DNA from: Sanguibacter inulinus
Lineage (GTDB): Bacteria; Actinomycetota; Actinomycetes; Actinomycetales; Cellulomonadaceae
Assembly (NCBI RefSeq): GCF_013415325.1
Contig: NZ_JACBYE010000034.1
Span: 1-47,543, forward strand
DNA: 47,543 nucleotides
Direction: 5' to 3'
The translations under genes and the position numbers were made by a program. Of this stretch, positions 43,091 to 47,543 are shown one piece after another. Each line of letters starts with the position of its first letter. Within the stretch, counting starts at the first letter, position 1. The notes below the pieces were generated by a model that saw only the letters and a program-made list of their open reading frames with translations, did no database searches and had not been told where the DNA came from.

Positions 43091-43909
43091 TCAGCGCGCC
43101 GGGTCGGGGATCCCGTAGGGGAGCGTGCGGACGGTCTCGGCCTGCTCGGCAGCGACAGACCGTGCACGCTGGGCTGCGGCCCACTCGCGTGAGCGGCGCT
43201 CGGCGAGGACGGCCATGAGGAAGGTCTCGGGCGGGGTCCCGGGCGGCGGTCCGGGGGCGACGAGCTTCTCGACCCGCCCGGCGAGGTCCTGCCCCATCCG
43301 GACCCGCGACGTCTCGTTCATCCTCTGCCCGCGGGCCAAGAACTGCCGGACCGCGAGGGCCAGGCCGTCCGGGAGGCGGCGCATGTCTGCGGAGGCCGCC
43401 CAGCCGGCGAGGGGCCGCGGCATGTAGACCGCAGCCACGGTCGACCGCCCGCCGCGGATGCGGATCGCGTAGGTCCCGGCGAGCATGTCGCCGATGCGCT
43501 TGCCCTTGGTGTTCGTCAGGGACGCGACGAGCGCGACGGTCCCGAAGGTGAGCCACAGCTCCCCGACGCCCACGAGCGCCCGGATGAACGCGTGCCGCAC
43601 CCGCACAGGCCCACCGTCGTCGCGGACCACCCGGATGCCCGTCGCCAGCTTGCCGAGGGACCGGCCACGGGTCAGCGTCTCGACGGTCGTGGGGACCACG
43701 ACCATGACGAGCACGAGGACGGAGACGAGCAGCGCGGGCGCGATGTCCTCGCCGCCGACGGCGACGCTCCCTGTCGCGAGCCACAGCAGGACGAGCAGCA
43801 CCGCCCCCTGGACGGCGATGTCGAGCGCGCTGCCGAGCATCCGGGTCGCGAAGGACGCTGGACGGGCGTCGAGCACCACGCCCTCGCCGATGACGATGCC
43901 GTCGTCCAC
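43091..43909 (-). CDS. RDD-domain membrane protein
   Basis: A 272-residue protein with an RDD domain in the first ~155 residues: RPASFATRMLGSALDIAVQ has the Arg-Asp signature in helix 1, followed by VETLTRGRSLGKLATGIRVVRDDGGPVRVRHAFIRALVG and TNTKGKRIGDMLAGTYAIR. There are three or four hydrophobic segments. The C-terminal ~110 residues are a soluble, Arg-rich tail of unknown role. GTG 43909 is chosen because AGGAGGAC lies five bases upstream. RDD proteins commonly accompany SpoIIM, DUF58 and MoxR genes in Actinobacteria, as here. The gene diverges from the SpoIIM gene with a 75-base gap. Confidence 0.88.
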   Translation of the reverse strand: MDDGIVIGEGVVLDARPASFATRMLGSALDIAVQGAVLLVLLWLATGSVAVGGEDIAPALLVSVLVLVMVVVPTTVETLTRGRSLGKLATGIRVVRDDGGPVRVRHAFIRALVGVGELWLTFGTVALVASLTNTKGKRIGDMLAGTYAIRIRGGRSTVAAVYMPRPLAGWAASADMRRLPDGLALAVRQFLARGQRMNETSRVRMGQDLAGRVEKLVAPGPPPGTPPETFLMAVLAERRSREWAAAQRARSVAAEQAETVRTLPYGIPDPAR

Positions 43910-43984
43910 GGAGTCCTCCTGCAGGTCCGTCGGGGTGCGCACGTCGAGCGACGCACCGCACAGTTCTATGGCAGGGTATCGTCC

Positions 43985-44974
43985 GTGGACCTGGACGCAT
44001 TCTCCGACGTGCACCGCGGCGAGTGGGAGCGGCTCAAGCAGCTGAGCGGACGCCGCCGCCTCGACGGGGCGGAGTCCGACGAGCTCGTCCGTCTGTACCA
44101 GACCGTCGCCACCCACCTGTCGACGCTGCGCTCCTCAGCGCCGGACCCCGTCCTGGTCTCCGAGCTGTCCCAGACGCTCAACCGGGCGCGCACGACCATC
44201 GCCGGGGCGCACGAGCCCGCGTGGCGGGACGTCAAGACCTTCGTCCTCGTGTCGCTGCCCGCCGCGTTCTACAGGCTCCGCTGGTGGGTCGTGGCTGTCA
44301 CCCTCGCCTGCCTGCTGCTCGCCGTCGTCTCCGGTGTGTGGGTCGCGACCACGCCGCAGGGTCTGGCCGCGGTCGGGCCGCCGAGCTACCGCGAGGAGTA
44401 TGTCGAGAGCGCCTTCGCCTCGTACTACGACCCGGGTGCAGGGTTCGCCGCCGTGGTGTGGACCAACAACGCGTGGATCGCCGCGCAGTGCGTCGCCTTC
44501 GGCATCACCGGGATCTGGCCTGCCTACATGCTCGTGCAGAACTTCGTCATGGTCGGTGCCATCGGCGGCATGATGGCGCACTACGGCGAGCTCGGGATGT
44601 TCCTCCAGCTCATCACGCCGCACGGCCTGCTCGAGCTCACGTCGATCCTCGTCGCCGGCGCCGCGGGTCTCAAGATCTTCTGGACGCTCGTCTCGCCCGG
44701 CCCGAGGCCCCGCGGTCGCGCGGTCGCCGAGGAAGGGCGCTCGCTGTTCACCGTCGCCGTGGGCCTCGTGGCGACCCTCGCGCTGTCAGGCCTCGTCGAG
44801 GGCTTCGTCACCGGGTCGTCGCTCGTCTGGTGGCTCAAGATCGTCATCGGGGCGCTCGCCCTCGCGGTGTTCTGGGTCTACGTGCTCGTGCTCGGCCGAC
44901 GCGCTGTCGCGCAGGGCGCGACCGGGGACCTCGACGAAGAGCGTGCCGGGAGCGTCCAGCAGGTCGCGGGCTGA
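43985..44974 (+). CDS. SpoIIM-family membrane protein
   Basis: A 329-residue protein related to stage II sporulation protein M (DUF95). The cytoplasmic N-terminal ~95 residues (VDLDAFSDVHRGEWERLKQL, YQTVATHLSTLR) are helical. The membrane part has about five helices and includes VVWTNNAWIAAQCVAFGITGIWPAY, MMAHYGELGMFLQLITPHGLLELTSILVAGAAGL, the core SpoIIM motif NN..A and HG.LEL. GTG 43985 matches the family start; GGCAGGG about nine bases upstream may be the ribosome-binding site. In non-sporulating Actinobacteria it always travels with MoxR and DUF58 genes. Its function there is unclear; a wall or division role is often suggested. Confidence 0.9.
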   Translation: MDLDAFSDVHRGEWERLKQLSGRRRLDGAESDELVRLYQTVATHLSTLRSSAPDPVLVSELSQTLNRARTTIAGAHEPAWRDVKTFVLVSLPAAFYRLRWWVVAVTLACLLLAVVSGVWVATTPQGLAAVGPPSYREEYVESAFASYYDPGAGFAAVVWTNNAWIAAQCVAFGITGIWPAYMLVQNFVMVGAIGGMMAHYGELGMFLQLITPHGLLELTSILVAGAAGLKIFWTLVSPGPRPRGRAVAEEGRSLFTVAVGLVATLALSGLVEGFVTGSSLVWWLKIVIGALALAVFWVYVLVLGRRAVAQGATGDLDEERAGSVQQVAG

Positions 44975-45008
44975 GACCCGTCTGGTCCTCGATCGTCTCG
45001 CACTCCGT

Positions 45009-45035
45009 CGGCGACCGGATCGCACCGGGTCGCCG
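45009..45035. terminator. Hairpin between convergent SpoIIM and DUF58-cluster genes
   Basis: CGGCGACC (45009-45016) and GGTCGCCG (45028-45035) are exact complements with an 11-base interior that can pair further. It is 35 bases after the SpoIIM stop. Confidence 0.6.
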
Positions 45036-45096
45036 TCCGCCGGGAGGGCCGTCCCGGCGAGCCGCGGACCGGCCCGCGCAGCTCAGCCGCTGGTGC

Positions 45097-45219
45097 TCAG
45101 CCGAGGAGGAGGGCCAGAGCCGGTGCCGCGATCGTCAGCACGAGCGCCGCGACGATCGCGAGCGCGACGCGGCGGTTGCGGCGCTCGCGCGCCTCGGAGC
45201 TGTTGGGTGAGAGTCGCAT
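45097..45219 (-). CDS. 40-residue single-pass membrane peptide
   Basis: ATG 45219 directly follows the TAG stop of the DUF58 gene, with AGGAAGG about seven bases upstream, and opens a 40-codon frame ending TGA. The product has a polar, strongly basic N-terminal half (SSEARERRNRR) and a single 22-residue hydrophobic helix (VALAIVAALVLTIAAPALAL) running to the C-terminus. This would give an N-in membrane peptide. The ribosome-binding site, zero-gap spacing and membrane design argue that it is real. It may stabilise or regulate the MoxR/DUF58 or SpoIIM complex. No family is recognised. Confidence 0.6.
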   Translation of the reverse strand: MRLSPNSSEARERRNRRVALAIVAALVLTIAAPALALLLG

Positions 45220-46512
45220 CTAGAGCCTTCCTGCGGCCTTGAGTGAGAGGTACGTGTCGGCGAGCCGCGGGGCGAGCTCGTCGGGGAGGGCTGACACGAC
45301 GTCGACGCCGCGCCGGCCCAGGACCATTGTCGCTGCTGCACGCTCGAGCTCGGTGCGCTCGGCAGCCGCGGCGTCGAAGACCTCGGCGGCCGTGGACCGC
45401 CCGGCACGCAGCGCGGCGACCGCCGGGTCGGCGACCGAGGCGAGCACCACGGTGTGGTGCGCTGTCAGCTGCTCGACCACGGGCAGCAGACCGGTCTCGA
45501 TCGCAGCGGGCTCGAGGGTCGAGAGCAGCACGACGAGGGACTTCTGCGACAGGCGCTCGCGGACCAGGCCCACGAGCCCTGGCCAGTCCGTCTCGACGAG
45601 GCTCGGCTCGAGCGGTGCCATCGAGTCGGCGAGGGCTGGCAGCAGCCGGGGTCCTGCGGCTCCGGCGACCCGGGCGCGCAGCTGGCGGTCGTAGGCGACC
45701 ATCTCGACCCTGTCACCCGCGCGGGATGCGAGAGCCCCGAGCAGCAGACCTGCCTCGATGCTCGCGTCGAGCCTCGGCTGGTCGCCGATCCGGGCCGCCG
45801 AGGTGCGGGCTGTGTCGAGGACGATGAGCACCCGTCGGTCTCGCTCGGGACGCCACGTCCGCACGACCATCTCTTGCCCGCGCGCAGACGCACGCCAGTC
45901 GATCGACCTGACGTCGTCCCCGATGACGTACTCGCGCAGCGAGTCGAACTCGGTGCCCTCGCCCCGGATCTGCACGGCGGCCTGCCCGTCGAGCTCGCGC
46001 AGGCGGGCCAGACGGCTCGGCAGGTGACGGCGGGAGGCGAACTCGGGCAGCACCCGCAGCACACCGGGGACGACGACCGACGCCTGCCGTCCGGCGATGC
46101 CGAGCGGTCCGAGCGAGCGCAGCGTCACCTTGTCGGCCCGCCGGTCCCCGCGCCGGGTCGGCACGAGGGTGGTCACGACGCGGCGCTGCTCACCTCGGGG
46201 AAGGTCGAGGACGTGCCGGTTCGACACGGCTCCTGCCGAGGGCTGCCACGCGTCGCGGACCAGGCCGACGAACCGTCGCCGGGACTCGTTGCGCAGCAGC
46301 AGCGTCGACCGTGTCTGCTCGGTGAGGCGCACGGCCCGTGGGACCGTCCGCTCGACCGACACCTCGCGCGGGGATGCGGCGAGACCTGCGTCGAGGGCGA
46401 CGAGCGCGGCGACCACCACGGCCCAGAGCAGGACCGTGCCCGTGCTGCCTGTGAGCAGCACGGGGACCACCCCGAGCGCTGTGAGGGCGACGGCACGCCA
46501 GGTGAGGACCAC
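45220..46512 (-). CDS. DUF58 domain protein
   Basis: A 430-residue protein anchored by two N-terminal helices (~6-41), with a cytoplasmic or surface region thereafter. The DUF58 signature GEGTEFDSLREYVIGDDVRSIDWRASAR lies at ~184-211 (quoted in parts: EFDSLREYVIGDD, IDWRASAR). A von Willebrand A-like fold follows, with a degenerate metal site VLIVLDTARTS (228-238). Such proteins are thought to be clients or partners of MoxR AAA+ ATPases. GTG 46512 is three bases after the MoxR stop, so translation is coupled. Length is typical for the family. Confidence 0.92.
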   Translation of the reverse strand: MVLTWRAVALTALGVVPVLLTGSTGTVLLWAVVVAALVALDAGLAASPREVSVERTVPRAVRLTEQTRSTLLLRNESRRRFVGLVRDAWQPSAGAVSNRHVLDLPRGEQRRVVTTLVPTRRGDRRADKVTLRSLGPLGIAGRQASVVVPGVLRVLPEFASRRHLPSRLARLRELDGQAAVQIRGEGTEFDSLREYVIGDDVRSIDWRASARGQEMVVRTWRPERDRRVLIVLDTARTSAARIGDQPRLDASIEAGLLLGALASRAGDRVEMVAYDRQLRARVAGAAGPRLLPALADSMAPLEPSLVETDWPGLVGLVRERLSQKSLVVLLSTLEPAAIETGLLPVVEQLTAHHTVVLASVADPAVAALRAGRSTAAEVFDAAAAERTELERAAATMVLGRRGVDVVSALPDELAPRLADTYLSLKAAGRL

Positions 46513-46515
46513 GGG

Positions 46516-47508
46516 TCAGCGCGGGACGGGCACAGAGGCGAGCACCGTCGACAGGACGGTCTCGGCGCTGACGCCCTCGAGCTCGGCCTCCGGGCGCAGC
46601 TGGACCCTGTGCCGCAGGGTCGGGTGGGCGAGCGCCTTGACGTCGTCGGGGGTGACGAAGGTGCGCCCGTTGAGCCAGGCCCAGGCGCGCGACGTCGCGA
46701 GCAGGGCCGTCGCGCCACGGGGCGAGACGCCGAGGGACAGCGAGGGGGAGAACCGCGTCGCGCGGCAGACGTCGACGACGTATCCCAGGACCTCGGGCGA
46801 CACCTGGACCTGCGAGACCTCGCGGCGCGCCCTCTCGAGCTCGTCGGCGGTCGCGACGGACCTGACGCCCGCGGCACCCAGGTTGCGGGGGTCGAAGCCG
46901 GCGGCGTGCCGGGCGAGGACCTCGAGCTCCTGGTCGCGCTCGGGCAGCGGGAGCAGCACCTTGAGCAAGAACCTGTCGAGCTGCGCCTCGGGCAGCGGGT
47001 AGGTGCCCTCGTACTCGACGGGGTTCTGCGTCGCGATGACCAGGAAGGGGTCGGGCAGCGGCAGCGGCGCGCCGTCGACGCTCACCTGGCGCTCTTCCAT
47101 CGCCTCGAGCAGCGAGGCCTGGGTCTTGGGAGGGGTGCGGTTGATCTCGTCGGCGAGCAGCAGGTTGGTGAAGACCGGCCCCTCACGGAAGCTGAACTCG
47201 GCCGTCCGGGCGTCGTAGACGAGCGAGCCGGTGATGTCGCCGGGCATGAGGTCGGGTGTGAACTGCACACGCTTGGTGTCGAGGGCGAGGCTCGCCGCGA
47301 GCGTGCGGACCAGCAGCGTCTTCGCGACGCCTGGAACTCCCTCGAGCAGCACGTGGCCGCGGCAGAGCAGTGCGATGAGCAGGCTCGTCACGGCGGCGTC
47401 CTGGCCGACGACCCCCTTCGCGACCTCGGTCCGCACACGGCCGAGCACGGCGCGCAGGTCGTCGGAGGCTGGTGCGGTTACCGGGGCCTGTGCCTTCTCG
47501 GTGCTCAC
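46516..47508 (-). CDS. moxR: MoxR-family AAA+ ATPase
   Basis: A 330-residue AAA+ chaperone-like ATPase. Walker A is GVPGVAKT (57-64), Walker B LLLADEIN (D120/E121), sensor-1 VIATQNPVEYEGTYPLPEAQLDRF with the Arg finger region, and the lid carries SPRGATALLATSRAWAWLNGRTFVTPDDV. MoxR proteins act with vWA-containing partners, here the DUF58 protein, in maturation of envelope or metal-dependent complexes. GTG 47508 is preceded by AGGAG about six bases upstream and appears to overlap the stop of a further upstream gene that runs off the window. It is the best-conserved member of the operon. Confidence 0.95.
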   Translation of the reverse strand: MSTEKAQAPVTAPASDDLRAVLGRVRTEVAKGVVGQDAAVTSLLIALLCRGHVLLEGVPGVAKTLLVRTLAASLALDTKRVQFTPDLMPGDITGSLVYDARTAEFSFREGPVFTNLLLADEINRTPPKTQASLLEAMEERQVSVDGAPLPLPDPFLVIATQNPVEYEGTYPLPEAQLDRFLLKVLLPLPERDQELEVLARHAAGFDPRNLGAAGVRSVATADELERARREVSQVQVSPEVLGYVVDVCRATRFSPSLSLGVSPRGATALLATSRAWAWLNGRTFVTPDDVKALAHPTLRHRVQLRPEAELEGVSAETVLSTVLASVPVPR

Positions 47509-47543
47509 GCTCGGCTCCTGGGGTCCGTGGGGGTCTGCGGGTG
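47505..47543 (-). CDS. Partial upstream gene (C-terminal codons only)
   Basis: Thirteen codons on the minus strand are open from the window edge to a TGA that overlaps the moxR GTG by four bases (GTGA). In Actinobacteria the gene before moxR in this cluster is often a DUF4350 membrane protein. The fragment (Pro/Thr/Arg-rich tail) is too short to identify. Confidence 0.35.
   Translation of the reverse strand, partial: HPQTPTDPRSRA

Noticed and set aside
43910-44116. Longer N-terminus for the RDD protein
   Set aside because: The frame is open to 44116 but overlaps the divergent SpoIIM start. GTG 43909 has AGGAGGAC at good spacing and the family begins there.

Overview
The window is very GC-rich, densely coded, with many GTG starts and 4-bp ATGA/GTGA gene overlaps. 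Its marker genes (glf, a WhiB2-type regulator, rmlA/C/D, a TIGR03089-like protein, DUF3499, DUF5719, pmm/pgm, ahcY, MoxR-DUF58-SpoIIM-RDD) point to a high-GC actinobacterium. The absence of mycolate genes and the overall style suggest Micrococcales (Cellulomonadaceae/Sanguibacteraceae-like). That placement is inference; no rRNA or tRNA gene was seen.

Region 1 (88-10897, all +) is a cell-surface polysaccharide block: UDP-galactopyranose mutase, a two-component ABC polysaccharide exporter, a GT4 glycosyltransferase, a GlfT1-like galactofuranosyltransferase, a large DUF6541-type membrane protein and two acyltransferase-3 proteins, the first with an SGNH domain. Region 2 (11068-15796, +) holds a 42-codon ORF, a MOP-like flippase, a polyprenyl-phosphate-type GT2 with its DUF2304 partner and two more GT2 enzymes. 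It ends in ten perfect copies of an 8-bp repeat and a strong bidirectional hairpin. Region 3 (15924-18352, -) is a two-gene operon for a Thr/Pro/Ala-rich secreted protein and a secreted protein with six LGFP wall-binding repeats.

Region 4 (18607-33432) resembles, as recalled, the mycobacterial rmlD-whiB2-pmmA-sahH neighbourhood: rmlC, rmlD and rmlA (dTDP-rhamnose), a TIGR03089-like protein, whiB2, a 1190-residue GT2/membrane fusion, a DUF5719 protein, a zincin-fold protein without HExxH, DUF3499, a zinc-ribbon ORF, phosphomannomutase, a Trm112-like protein, an SDR, a DUF2945 protein and a CDF metal transporter. Region 5 (33722-37134, -) is a proV-proW-proX glycine betaine uptake operon with a long upstream region. 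ahcY, a histidine kinase/LuxR-type regulator pair and a third acyltransferase follow. Region 6 (43091-47543) carries RDD, SpoIIM, a 40-residue membrane peptide, DUF58 and MoxR genes.

Taken together, this is mainly a cell-wall glycopolymer locus: precursor supply (Galf, rhamnose, mannose-1-P), at least six glycosyltransferases, ABC and flippase export, and O-acylation, sitting beside the division regulator whiB. I see no phage, CRISPR array, IS element or defence system. The most unusual items are non-coding (a nested inverted repeat at 18409-18480, the 8-bp array, a 20-bp-period repeat, a G-quadruplex run, a lone hairpin with T tract) and small ORFs.
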